From COE1 sp036310845 (GTDB taxonomy: Bacteria > Bacillota > Clostridia > Lachnospirales > Lachnospiraceae), in the NCBI GenBank assembly GCA_036310845.1, contig JAXJRB010000203.1:3096-67095 (forward strand): 64,000 nt of DNA, written 5' to 3'. This document shows positions 42,898 to 52,054 of this stretch, piece by piece. Below the pieces are notes generated by a model. That model did not search any database and had not been told where the DNA came from. It worked only from the letters and a program-made list of their open reading frames with translations. Every line of letters begins with the position of its first letter. Position 1 is the first letter of the stretch. Position numbers and translations under genes: made by a program.

Positions 42898-43602
42898 TTA
42901 TATGTCTCCATTTTTCATTACATAGAGAGCCTTAAACATTTCTACATCCTCAACCGTGTTAATCTTCAAATTGGTATCCGAACCTTTACACAATGTAACT
43001 TGCATTCCTAGCCTTGATATCATATTGTTGGTGTCATTCTCTCCTCTAATGTTCTGTTGCAACGCCTCTTCATGTGCTTTTTGCAAGATTCCCAAACGAT
43101 ATGTCTGTGGCGTCTGTATACGCCTGAACGCATATCTTGAAATAGACATCTTACCATTAATGCCATCATCCGTCATCATCACATTATCCATAGAAATAAC
43201 CGAAGCAATACCCATTCCCTTTTTCTTACAGGAATAAATGCTATCCGAAATAATCTCATCCGTAACCATCGGACGAATCGCATCATGTAGTATGACAATG
43301 TCATCTTCCTTACATTCTTCCTTCAGCATATCAACTGCAATTTTAGAAGTCTCCTGTCCAGTTGCTCCTCCTGAAATGACCCATTTCAATTTATCTATAT
43401 TGAACTGCTTCGCGTAGGCAGTCACCATATTTTCCCATCCTTTTAAACATGCTACCATGATTGCATCTATCTCCGGATGTTTTTGAAATATCTCCATGGT
43501 ATAAACAATAATTGGTCTATTATATACATTTACAAATTGCTTTGGTATATCCATTTGAAAGGTCGGATCTGCACCACCCGCCAATATGACTGCTATATTC
43601 AT
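42898..43602 (-). CDS. IspD/TarI-like cytidylyltransferase, copy 2
   Basis: This 234-residue paralog of the gene at 42049 starts VILAGGADPTFQMDIPKQFV. The G-S-G-T-R loop is altered to GGADPTFQ, so the canonical Arg that contacts the CTP phosphates is missing, while the Lys of PKQF remains. It keeps RPIIVYTMEIFQKHPEID, WVISGGATGQETSKIAV, DDIVILHDAIRPMVTDEII, RRIQTPQTYRLGIL and NLKINTVEDVEMFKALY. It could have shifted specificity or reduced activity. ATG 43602 has AAAGGGG and the promoter/attenuator block at 43623-43703 precedes it. Confidence 0.82.
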   Translation of the reverse strand: MNIAVILAGGADPTFQMDIPKQFVNVYNRPIIVYTMEIFQKHPEIDAIMVACLKGWENMVTAYAKQFNIDKLKWVISGGATGQETSKIAVDMLKEECKEDDIVILHDAIRPMVTDEIISDSIYSCKKKGMGIASVISMDNVMMTDDGINGKMSISRYAFRRIQTPQTYRLGILQKAHEEALQQNIRGENDTNNMISRLGMQVTLCKGSDTNLKINTVEDVEMFKALYVMKNGDI

Positions 43603-43622
43603 TTGTATCCCCTTTTCTATAC

Positions 43623-43703
43623 AAAAAGTGACCTTTTTCAGGTCACATCTTGCAAATATGTTATGTTTACTCGTAGTTTAGCATATTTTTTCACAAATTG
43701 CTA
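43623..43703 (-). promoter_or_regulatory. promoter plus attenuator-like terminator before the cytidylyltransferase pair
   Basis: Minus strand: TAGCAA (43698-43703), 17-base spacer, extended -10 TGCTAAACT (hexamer 43675-43680), then the hairpin GTGACC...GGTCAC with a T5 tract (43623-43646) directly before the ribosome binding site of the 43602 gene. Both boxes and hairpin core recur upstream of the glycan operon (40836-40864 and 40547-40574). The terminator may instead just end the upstream ATPase-nuclease transcript, but then it lies downstream of the promoter. Confidence 0.55.
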
Positions 43704-43751
43704 TAGAATTATTTGATTTCCTTCGTTTTTTCTGATTATTTACCCAGCAAT

Positions 43752-45323
43752 TTACTTCTCCCACTCCTCTATCACGCACTCATGCACTTTCGTTTCTTTA
43801 TCATAATTAATTCCAACGAGCAAAATATTTCCTTGATATTCTTCCAGACTTTTTACATACTGTTTCTTCTTTATCTGATCTATGGCGCCTTCTGCTGAAT
43901 GATTCCACTTTAATTCTACAACAAGTGCCGGCTTATCCGGGAATTTCTTTCTCGGTAGATAGACCATATCCGCAAAGCCTTTTCCTGTTGGCAGTTCTCG
44001 ATATACGGTATAAAAATTGCGTGCTGCAAAAAGAGCTAATGATATGGTATAGCTCAATGCATTTTCATCATGATACTGTATATGAGAGGTCTCAAAATGA
44101 GCCTGTTCTATGCCAAGCGATACTTGATTGGGACGGTTCTGCCAGATAGCTTGCAGAGTTTCTGCTGAATTTTTCAATGCTTTAGATACTTCGCCCCAGT
44201 CAGATACCGCTACACAGTTAATAAATACTTGTCTTACTTCATTATTAGGTATATATACCTCTTTCATTTCGAAATCATACGCCAGGTATCCTAAATGAAT
44301 CAGCAGAGTATATACATCATCCTTTATAGCCAGACTTGTCATATCATTCGCAAAGCTTCCTGTATTCACAGGCAGCCTGTTTCCTGCTATCAGACTAATA
44401 ACATCATCCTTTAGTCCCTCAAAATTCATATCTATATATGTTCTAAGTGCTTCAAAGGTCTCTGTCTGATTCCAGTAAGAATCACATATCTTACTTTCTA
44501 CTGCCATGACTACAGATCTTGGACTATAAACAGAACTTTCTTGTATAAATTGATATCCGTCATACCATTCTGTTATATCCTCCAACGCCATATTATACTT
44601 TTGGCAAAGTGCTTCTACTTCTTTTTGCGTAAATCCTACATACTCCGCAAACTGCATCGGATTCGTCATGGAATATTCACTAAACATATTTAAAGCTGAA
44701 TGTGTTCCATATTTTTTTATTGGCAGAATACCTGTCATATATGCTAATGCAATAAAATCTTTATCCTTCAGCATATCACGCAGAAAATCCAAATATATTC
44801 TCTGTGCTTCTTTGTCATTTTTATACTCACGAAATACACAGTCCCACTCATCTATGATAAATATAAAGGAATTACCATATTCCGCATAGATTTCCTGCAT
44901 GCATTGAATCAAATCTGTTGTATCAAAATAATCAACATCCGGAAATGCCTTCAACAAGTCACGCAAAACTAACTTTTTTATTCGTTCTATCAGTTCATCC
45001 ATAGAACGACTTCTGCTCAGAAACTCCTGCATATTCAAAAATACTACATCATACTGATTCATATGCTTTTCGAAACTATCTGCTTCTGCTATTTTAAGTC
45101 CTTGAAATAAATCTCTTGAATCACAGCCTCTGCTATAATACGCAGTCAGCATATTTGCAGCTATGGATTTTCCAAAACGGCGGGGACGGCTGATACAAAT
45201 ATACTTTTTCATAGTGTCCATCAATTTATTAGTCTCACTAATTAACATCGACTTATCTACATATAGCTCTGTATTAATTACTTCGTTAAATTTCTTATTT
45301 CCCGGATTCAGATAGATTCCCAT
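43752..45323 (-). CDS. AAA-ATPase-like/PD-(D/E)XK nuclease fusion (DUF1703 family), copy 2
   Basis: The 523-residue protein begins MGIYLNPGNKKFNEVINTEL and YVDKSMLI. The Walker A variant is SRPRRFGKSIAANML and Walker B is FIFIIDEWDCVFRE. A middle stretch has LAYMTGILPIKKYG and ALNMFSEYSM. The C-terminal nuclease-like part has GKGFADMVYLPRK and ALVVELKWNHSAEGAIDQIK. It is closer to copy 3 (58815) than to copy 1 (17920) in these motifs. ATG 45323 follows GGGAGG and is preferred over a start six codons upstream. The function of the family is not established. Confidence 0.85.
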   Translation of the reverse strand: MGIYLNPGNKKFNEVINTELYVDKSMLISETNKLMDTMKKYICISRPRRFGKSIAANMLTAYYSRGCDSRDLFQGLKIAEADSFEKHMNQYDVVFLNMQEFLSRSRSMDELIERIKKLVLRDLLKAFPDVDYFDTTDLIQCMQEIYAEYGNSFIFIIDEWDCVFREYKNDKEAQRIYLDFLRDMLKDKDFIALAYMTGILPIKKYGTHSALNMFSEYSMTNPMQFAEYVGFTQKEVEALCQKYNMALEDITEWYDGYQFIQESSVYSPRSVVMAVESKICDSYWNQTETFEALRTYIDMNFEGLKDDVISLIAGNRLPVNTGSFANDMTSLAIKDDVYTLLIHLGYLAYDFEMKEVYIPNNEVRQVFINCVAVSDWGEVSKALKNSAETLQAIWQNRPNQVSLGIEQAHFETSHIQYHDENALSYTISLALFAARNFYTVYRELPTGKGFADMVYLPRKKFPDKPALVVELKWNHSAEGAIDQIKKKQYVKSLEEYQGNILLVGINYDKETKVHECVIEEWEK

Positions 45324-45364
45324 GATTAGCCTCCCGTGCACCCTGTTAACGCTTTATTACTTTT

Positions 45365-45373
45365 AGTATATCA
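45365..45373 (-). promoter_or_regulatory. extended -10 promoter of the copy 2 ATPase-nuclease gene
   Basis: The minus strand reads TGATATACT, an extended -10 (TATACT at 45365-45370 with upstream TG). No good -35 box is visible. It lies about 42 bases before the start codon. Confidence 0.4.
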
Positions 45374-45399
45374 CATTTTCCTGCCTTTGCATCATGGTT

Positions 45400-46137
45400 T
45401 TAGGCTTTTACCCGAAACCGATACCCTATCCCCCATTTCGTTTCAATATGCCCTTCCGCTCCAATCTGCTCCAGCCTTTTTCTTAACTTATGTACATGCG
45501 TTGCTACACTATTTTCTCCTGAAACATAATTTGCTTTCCATGCTTTTTCATAGATTTCCTGCTTGGTAAGGATTCTTTCCGGGTTCTCCATAAGAACCTG
45601 TAGAACCTCCATCTCCATTTTATTGAGCATAACCTTTTTGCCATCTACCTCTACACAGCAATTCCAAATATCAAGAACAAAATTCTCTATGACAATCTTA
45701 TCCTCGCCATTCGTTCTTTTCCGATGCCCACCATTCATTGCATGACTGCGCATAATGGTTGTATTGCAACGAGCCGCCAATTGTATCGCTGATACATCTG
45801 AACGTATATAATCGGTAATTCCTGCACGAAATGCGCCAATTACGCTAATATCATCCCTGTCATTTCCTAAAAGGTAAAGTAAAACCTTTTTGCGATTCAG
45901 AATTTCAATAGACAAGGTGTAGCCGGATTTATCCCCTAGGTAATCATCGACCACAACCATGTCATAATCTTCCTCAATCGCTTTTTTAAAGCCCTTCTGA
46001 GATGCATGTTCAATGACAGCATCCATTTTCCAAATTCTGCATGCATTTTCATACTTTAAATCTCTGCCATCATCTTTGATGATGAAGAGTATGCTGCTAT
46101 TAACAGCATCATTTAGTCCATTCATAACATCAACCAC
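45400..46137 (-). CDS. OmpR/PhoB-type response regulator with atypical receiver
   Basis: The 245-residue protein has an N-terminal receiver-like domain (1-125) and a C-terminal winged-helix DNA-binding domain (about 150-243: MLNKMEMEVLQVLMENPER, LTKQEIYEKAWKANY, NSVATHVHKLRKRLEQIGA, IETKWGIGYRFRV). The receiver keeps one likely phospho-acceptor region (DYDMVVVDDYLGDKSGYTL). Its first strand ILFIIKDDGRDL lacks the usual DDE/DDD pair layout, and no sensor kinase gene is adjacent. The start is GTG 46137 with GAGAGG seven bases upstream; an ATG four codons in is possible. It may control the large surface protein upstream. That is inference from adjacency. Confidence 0.85.
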   Translation of the reverse strand: MVDVMNGLNDAVNSSILFIIKDDGRDLKYENACRIWKMDAVIEHASQKGFKKAIEEDYDMVVVDDYLGDKSGYTLSIEILNRKKVLLYLLGNDRDDISVIGAFRAGITDYIRSDVSAIQLAARCNTTIMRSHAMNGGHRKRTNGEDKIVIENFVLDIWNCCVEVDGKKVMLNKMEMEVLQVLMENPERILTKQEIYEKAWKANYVSGENSVATHVHKLRKRLEQIGAEGHIETKWGIGYRFRVKA

Positions 46138-46201
46138 AATAACACCTCTCTTTATATTTTTCTTCTATCTGCGGCGGGAACCTGTCAATAGAAAGAATTT
46201 C

Positions 46202-46228
46202 GTAATTATTCATTACCTGAATAGTTAC
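46202..46228 (-). repeat. dispersed 27-base imperfect palindrome, copy C
   Basis: The plus strand reads GTAATTATTCATTACC then TGAATAGTTAC and can form an 11-bp stem with a 5-base loop (one G-T pair). It has the same length and most positions in common with copies A and B and lies 65 bases upstream of the response-regulator start. Confidence 0.6.
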
Positions 46229-46362
46229 AGAGTTTCTATAAATATTTTTTCATGTCTATGCAACTCATACTGTATTTTTTTACTAGCTCATTGTTATACC
46301 TATTGTTCCTATTTTTACAGTCTCAGCAACAAGTGCTTCGTTCTGTCTCGAATGGTTACTTA

Positions 46363-49300
46363 CTATTTCAGTTTTCTTGTTCCTGTAGCTACTCTATCTG
46401 TTTTTTGATTTTCTGTTTCCTTCTTTTTGCATTTCTGCATAAATTCTCTTATCAGAAACATAACAATTGCTCCTAATAAAAACGCCCACAATACGCTCCA
46501 ATATTTTGCTATGTGATTATTGGCCATTTTATCCTCTTCTAGTGTTGGGAGCTCATCCGAAAGACTTACCTTTTCTTCGTCAATAATCATTTGTGTACGA
46601 ATCATATCAATCAATCTTTCAAGTTCTTGCTCTGACAGATTTAAAAATCCTTTACGATACAATTCTCTTAACTCTGCTTCTGTAAGATTCTTTAATGCTT
46701 CTGCCATCCTTAGAAGCTCTGCTTCTGTCATCTCTTTCTTATCATTTTCACCTGTTTCATTATCCGTTAGATTACCTAACGCCTTCTTCTTGCTATCCTC
46801 CCTGTTACTCTCCTTCTCCTCTTTCCATGCATCTTTATCTGATTTATTATTTTTTTCTGGTTTCTTCAATGGTTTATCAGTTATCTCTTTGTCCTCTTCT
46901 TGCCATGGTTTCTTAATTATCTCTTTGTCCTCTTCTTGTGACGGCTTTTCTGTTACTTCATTTTTTTCATTGCCTTGCGTATTTCCATTTGCCGGATATG
47001 CTACCACTAATTCATGTCCACATTCTTTGCAACGATAAACAGCCTTTCCTTCTTTCGTTGCTGTCGGCAGCTCAAAGGATATCAGTTCATAATTATGCTT
47101 GTGAGTCTGTGATGTTCCTGGTTTTGTCGTATTCCCTGCACTACCTGAAGCTCCACCATTTCCACTATTATTACCACTACCGGAATTACCATTGTCTCCA
47201 CTTCCGCCACTATGACTTCCATTGTTGTTTCCGCCTGCATTCTGCTTTGCTTTCTCTATGATTACCTCTGCCATTCCACTTTCATACTGCTCAATTCCGC
47301 CTGCAATTTTGGTCACAACCAGATAATAAATTGGATATTCACCAATCTCGATGTATTCATAAGGAACTGTGGTTCCTGCCACACGATAATTATCTCTTGT
47401 CAATTCCATGCTGTCTGAAAAGTAAATAGTAGCATTCTGCGTATCTTCATTCACAATCTGCAAACCATGAGGTTTTCCATCGTATTTTCCATGATATCCT
47501 GAAACACTATATTTTACATGAGTTCCAAGAATATTAAACATTGCCGGTATCTTTGTTGCAACATCATGATAATTGGACGTTTCCTGTGTCACTGCATGCA
47601 CATAATAGGTACCTACTGCTGAAGGAGCTCCTCCTTCTGACATTGCACCACAGCTTGCATCTGTTTTCTTTGTACACGCTTCATCCATAAAATACACATA
47701 CGCAACTGCCATCTTCATTTCTTCATCATTGACATCATATACTTTTGCTGCATCTATCTCTTGTACCTGCCCATTATACGAGGTATTCTTACTTGCTAAG
47801 TAGACATTAGGCTCTGCTTTGTCAATGGTCATGCTGATACTTCCTGAAAAATCAGCAAAATCCGTTCCTGTCACATAAATATAATTTGTGTACTCACCTG
47901 CATCTGTATAACAATATGGTTCTGTCTTGCCTTTGTCCTGATAGTTCTCTAATGTTAACGGCTCTTCACTATAATAAATAGTATATGGATTGCTACTGTT
48001 AATAGCCGCTTTTAAAGCCTTAGATGTGGCATCATAGATAGTATATGCCGTTTCAATCTCTACTTGCTCCATGCCCATTATGCCCTTTTCAACGCTTACC
48101 CTTGCCGGAAGCGTATACTCACCTACTGCTTGTCCATTCAAAACATTTGTCGCAACAATTCCACAATAAAAATAGTACTCTCCTGGCTGAAGTCCTTGTG
48201 GTACAATTAGCTTTCTACTGTCTGCCAATTCGATTGGTTCATCATTTCCTACCTGTTCATCCATACTCATATACCACTGATATGCTAGCGAGTATTCAGT
48301 AGGTTTTATTAATTCCACTTCTGTACTGAGAATAATTCCTGCGTAACCAGCTAATACCTCTTTATTCTCTGGATTGACTATCTTCACAATCGGTTGCACC
48401 CAGTGTGCATACAATATTGTATTCTCCTCGATTTCTGATACTCCTATGCCCTTTCCGTCTGCTGAATATATCTTTGTTCCGGCCCCATTTTGTCCAGTAA
48501 AATAACCATCAAAAACAGATCCTGCTTTTTCAGGAATTAATATATCAGGTAAAACAGCATGATAGGTAGCTGTAATCCCCATTGTTCCCGGTTTTTCTGC
48601 ATTGGCACTGTCTAACGTAACGGTATAGCTTTTTCCTACACTGTCATAAGCCGCAATATAATTTCTATCTCCACTCAATGCAGCTTCTACTGTTTGGGCA
48701 TCCGTATAATATTCAATGGTATCTGTCGCCATATCATCCCAGCCTAAAAAGGTATAATCATATTTTGCATCACTTGGCCTATTCGGTCTTGCTGATAATG
48801 ACGGAAAATTTACCGTTGCTCCCGTTAAACCTGCTGATTCGCCTAATATCGTCATATTATAATCATAATAGGTAATCACATCTGCCTGTATCGAATACAG
48901 TGAAACAAGACACTTACCATTTCCTGTATGTACCAAGTTTTCCACAACACTATCTGTTGCTTTATACACTTTTCCACCACTGGTTACCTCGGGGATTACC
49001 TTGGAAGTACCGGCATATCCTGCCTTTCCGCCATAGTAGCCGCCACCGCCGCCTCCTTTCACCACTCTTCTACTATAAGTTCCTTTATTCGGATATGAAC
49101 CGCTCCCCCAAACACCTGAATTAACATAAGTCTCATAATCACTTCCTTTTCCCAGGATTTCATTAGATACTACCTTATTTTGTGCATATACATTGGAATA
49201 TCCCGGTCCATGACTCACATCAGAACCATTATATGAATAGGAAACTCCTCCTTCATGACCGTTTCCTCCTCCACCTCCTGCTACAATCAGTCTAGTATCC

Positions 49301-50730
49301 GTTTCTGCTGTGATACGCACATCTGTCGCACCACAACCATGGTCAGAATACACATTATCATTAAAAGAACCACCACTATTTGATGCCGAGTGCCACACAG
49401 CACCTCCTTTACCTCCTCCATTGAAGGTATTATTCTGACCTCCGACATATATTTGAACAATTTCATTTTTATCCAATGCAATTGTACCCTTTGCAAAGCT
49501 TCCTTTACTTTTATCGTTTCCTGCTCCATAACATTCAAAAATGTATTCTCCAGAAACAGGCGCTGAAAAAGTCTGAACATCACCCGTAAATGTATATGTC
49601 CAGTTCTTATTTCCTGTATATTCTACCTTTGTAATCAAGATATTAGTCGAAAAAGCATCTGCTTCAAAACTGACTTCATTCTCTGTTACATCTGTAATCG
49701 CTATCTTTTCTACATTTTCATGATCATCAATATGAAACACTTCCATCTGATTAGTATTTTGCAGTTCCTGCATGTCTGCAAAAGAAAAAGTCACCTCTAC
49801 CTTTTCATCGAAAAGATATGGCTCATACTCCACATCCTGATAACAAATGGATATGTCGTAGCTATAACAGGTATTTTCTTCTAACTCTAATTCTTCGTGA
49901 GAATCGATAATATCCGATTCTGCTGCTATTCCCATTTGTTCCTCTTGGGATAAAACCTCTGCTTTTACCTCCAGTGTTGCCTCCTGAGGCATATTTCCCT
50001 CTACCGTTATCGTTACACCATGAATACTTTGTTGTAAAACACGTTCCATTAATACAATTTCTTCCAGCTCGAGCTGTTCATACCCTGCATATAAAATATA
50101 TGTGTTGCCTGCTTCCCACATAATATTCCCTGCATCATACGCAATGGTACATGCTTCATCCATATACCACCCTATAAAACGATAACCTGCTTTTTGTGGT
50201 GTCGGCATCTTCAGATTCACATTTTCAGGAGTCAGTTCAATCATGGAAATGTCACAAGTGCCACCATTCGAATCAAATTGTAAATATACACTTGCAAACA
50301 AGGCATCCTCACCAGTTAATAGCTCCTGTGTCGCTTCTTCAGATGTCATTTCCTGTAATGTATTATCTTCCTCTGTTGTCTCTTCTGAGGTTTCATACTC
50401 TGATTCTATTTCTGTACTTGTATCTATCGAAGCCTCTTCGGATAATACTTCCTCCGTCACTTCTTCTATCATCTCTTTTTCTGTCTTTATTGTCTCTTCG
50501 GATTCCTCTGTCGTAAGGAATGCTTCCGTAATTTCCTCTCGTATTTCTTCGGTAGTTTCTGTTTTTACGTCATTCTCTATCGTTGACTCTACATCACCTT
50601 TTTCCATTTCTGCTGCCCGCACTACAAGCCCAGTTCCTGACAAATGACTCATAACAATCGCAGCTGCAAGGATTCCTGTCAAAGAACGATTGACTGTTCT
50701 AAGTCCTTTTTTCTCTACTTTTCCTTTCAT
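46363..50730 (-). CDS. large secreted/membrane-anchored surface protein with InlB-like, Gly-rich and MBG-like repeats
   Basis: The 1455-residue protein has a signal peptide (about 1-40, ending VVRAA) and then a Glu/Thr-rich low-complexity stretch (41-147). An InlB_B-like repeat follows (FDSNGGTC...GYRFIGWYMDE, about 148-215). A Gly-rich domain at about 375-640 (GSFAKGTIALDKNEIVQIYV, IVAGGGGGNGHEGG, GGGGGGYYGGKAGYAG) resembles the PF12810-type domain. Two more InlB-like repeats (to ~800) and MBG-like beta repeats (~920-1170) come next. A Gly/Asn/Ser linker, a HKHN/CKEC possible metal site and a charged helical stretch precede one membrane helix (about 1408-1432) and a basic tail. There is no LPxTG. 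ATG has TGAGGAG. Confidence 0.85.
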   Translation of the reverse strand: MKGKVEKKGLRTVNRSLTGILAAAIVMSHLSGTGLVVRAAEMEKGDVESTIENDVKTETTEEIREEITEAFLTTEESEETIKTEKEMIEEVTEEVLSEEASIDTSTEIESEYETSEETTEEDNTLQEMTSEEATQELLTGEDALFASVYLQFDSNGGTCDISMIELTPENVNLKMPTPQKAGYRFIGWYMDEACTIAYDAGNIMWEAGNTYILYAGYEQLELEEIVLMERVLQQSIHGVTITVEGNMPQEATLEVKAEVLSQEEQMGIAAESDIIDSHEELELEENTCYSYDISICYQDVEYEPYLFDEKVEVTFSFADMQELQNTNQMEVFHIDDHENVEKIAITDVTENEVSFEADAFSTNILITKVEYTGNKNWTYTFTGDVQTFSAPVSGEYIFECYGAGNDKSKGSFAKGTIALDKNEIVQIYVGGQNNTFNGGGKGGAVWHSASNSGGSFNDNVYSDHGCGATDVRITAETDTRLIVAGGGGGNGHEGGVSYSYNGSDVSHGPGYSNVYAQNKVVSNEILGKGSDYETYVNSGVWGSGSYPNKGTYSRRVVKGGGGGGYYGGKAGYAGTSKVIPEVTSGGKVYKATDSVVENLVHTGNGKCLVSLYSIQADVITYYDYNMTILGESAGLTGATVNFPSLSARPNRPSDAKYDYTFLGWDDMATDTIEYYTDAQTVEAALSGDRNYIAAYDSVGKSYTVTLDSANAEKPGTMGITATYHAVLPDILIPEKAGSVFDGYFTGQNGAGTKIYSADGKGIGVSEIEENTILYAHWVQPIVKIVNPENKEVLAGYAGIILSTEVELIKPTEYSLAYQWYMSMDEQVGNDEPIELADSRKLIVPQGLQPGEYYFYCGIVATNVLNGQAVGEYTLPARVSVEKGIMGMEQVEIETAYTIYDATSKALKAAINSSNPYTIYYSEEPLTLENYQDKGKTEPYCYTDAGEYTNYIYVTGTDFADFSGSISMTIDKAEPNVYLASKNTSYNGQVQEIDAAKVYDVNDEEMKMAVAYVYFMDEACTKKTDASCGAMSEGGAPSAVGTYYVHAVTQETSNYHDVATKIPAMFNILGTHVKYSVSGYHGKYDGKPHGLQIVNEDTQNATIYFSDSMELTRDNYRVAGTTVPYEYIEIGEYPIYYLVVTKIAGGIEQYESGMAEVIIEKAKQNAGGNNNGSHSGGSGDNGNSGSGNNSGNGGASGSAGNTTKPGTSQTHKHNYELISFELPTATKEGKAVYRCKECGHELVVAYPANGNTQGNEKNEVTEKPSQEEDKEIIKKPWQEEDKEITDKPLKKPEKNNKSDKDAWKEEKESNREDSKKKALGNLTDNETGENDKKEMTEAELLRMAEALKNLTEAELRELYRKGFLNLSEQELERLIDMIRTQMIIDEEKVSLSDELPTLEEDKMANNHIAKYWSVLWAFLLGAIVMFLIREFMQKCKKKETENQKTDRVATGTRKLK

Positions 50731-50883
50731 GTTTTCTCCTCAAATCATATTTCATTATTCCATTTTTTATCCTCTGACCGATTCCCGCCGCTCAGAACGT
50801 TCTACACTTTATAGTACTTTTCACCTACGCACAAGCACTTTTATAATTCTTTTAAAAAGAGAAGAAAACTTTTAAGAATACAT

Positions 50884-50938
50884 AAAAAAATAGGGTCAAT
50901 TTTAAAACCTTTATCAACCTGTTTTAAAATTAACCCTA
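50884..50938 (-). terminator. terminator after the flagellin-linked glycosyltransferases
   Basis: A long stem (AGGGTTAATTTTAAAAC...GTTTTAAAATTGACCCT with one mismatch) is followed by ATTTTTTT on the minus strand, 7 bases past the stop codon of the gene at 50946. Confidence 0.85.
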
Positions 50939-50945
50939 CAAAACA

Positions 50946-52022
50946 CTACTGAAATACAATCTTTCTCCCATGAGAGAGTCCATATTCTTCTAATCGTTGC
51001 TTGAAGAATATAACACCTTCCTGATTACCGGATAGGTTATGAAGAATCACGATTCTTACATAAACATCATAGGCCTCTTCACCAAGCATATCGATATCTG
51101 CCATCTGTGTTACCTTTACCAAAGTAAGAAGCGCTTTCAGATTCTCCCCACACTCTTGATAACAACATCCTAATAAATAACTGTATTCTGCTGTATTAGC
51201 ATACTCCTGATATTGAAGCAAATGTTTTAATGCATCTTCACTTCGATTTACTTTTCGCATAATTCTCGCATAAGCAGGAATTGCCACCTTCATGTATCCT
51301 TTCCTTATATCCGGATTCATGCCAAAGCAACGTTCTATCGCTACTGCTGCCTCTTCATATCGATGTAAAATATAATAAGACTGTGCTATCTGAAAATACA
51401 AATAATCATCATAAGCATTTTCCCCAAGCGCAGACTGTAATAGTTCTAGATTACGCTCCTGTTTTTGTAGCATTTCCTCTTCTGGTAAATCATAACCATG
51501 ATGTTCTACCATAACCGGCATTTTGAAGGTATATAGTACTACCTTATCATCTAATGCCGCATCCTTTGGTGTGATCTGTTCATGAATACGAAAACGGTAT
51601 TCATAGAAATTCCGATTATACAGCCGTGGTACCTCATCTATGTGATAAGTCTGCTCCCCATTTGACTGCGTATGCAGATTTTTTATCTTCATCATTCCTA
51701 CCTGATGAGCATGCTTCTGCATACACATTCTTACTGCCTGTATATCCAGCTCTTTTACATATTCATCGCAATCTACCACCAAAATCCAGTTGTTTTTTGC
51801 TTTGGATGCTGCAAAATTTCTTGCAGCACTGAAATCATTAATCCATTCAAAATCAAATACTTGATCCGTATATTTTAATGCAATGTCTCTTGTTCTATCA
51901 TTAGATCCAGTATCTACCACCACAATTTCCATCCCAAATGGCAAAAGGTGTCTTAAACACTGTTCTATATACTTTTCTTCGTTTTTTGCAATGATGCACA
52001 CACTAACCGGTAGCTTTGCCAT
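50946..52022 (-). CDS. family 2 glycosyltransferase with TPR-like tail, candidate flagellin glycosyltransferase 2
   Basis: The 358-residue protein starts KLPVSVCIIAKNEEKYIEQC and has EIVVVDTGSNDRTRDIALKY, FEWINDFSAARNFAAS and VVDCDEYVKE (DxD), then FRIHEQITPKD. From ~200 it has TPR-like helices (YFQIAQSYYILHRYEEAAVA, YLLGCCYQECGENLKALL). It is highly similar to the next gene (52055) and shares its layout with 13665. Position directly downstream of three flagellin genes parallels known flagellin glycosyltransferases such as that of Clostridioides difficile. Acceptor and sugar are inferred or unknown. ATG 52022 has AGAAAGGGGAG. Confidence 0.85.
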   Translation of the reverse strand: MAKLPVSVCIIAKNEEKYIEQCLRHLLPFGMEIVVVDTGSNDRTRDIALKYTDQVFDFEWINDFSAARNFAASKAKNNWILVVDCDEYVKELDIQAVRMCMQKHAHQVGMMKIKNLHTQSNGEQTYHIDEVPRLYNRNFYEYRFRIHEQITPKDAALDDKVVLYTFKMPVMVEHHGYDLPEEEMLQKQERNLELLQSALGENAYDDYLYFQIAQSYYILHRYEEAAVAIERCFGMNPDIRKGYMKVAIPAYARIMRKVNRSEDALKHLLQYQEYANTAEYSYLLGCCYQECGENLKALLTLVKVTQMADIDMLGEEAYDVYVRIVILHNLSGNQEGVIFFKQRLEEYGLSHGRKIVFQ

Positions 52023-52054
52023 GTTGCTCCCCTTTCTACACAATAGCATTCCTA

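Noticed and set aside
47150..47240. Short repeats (Gly/Asn/Ser codons) as a CRISPR-like array
   Set aside because: They are in-frame low-complexity linker codons without regular spacers. No CRISPR array or cas gene is present in the window.
50243..50647. Ser-rich plus-strand frame opposite the surface protein
   Set aside because: It mirrors the Glu/Thr-rich low-complexity region of the surface protein; composition explains it.
46163..50800. Shared CCCGCCGC string near 46170 and 50787 as a common regulator site
   Set aside because: The two occurrences are in opposite orientation with unrelated flanks and are short enough to be chance.
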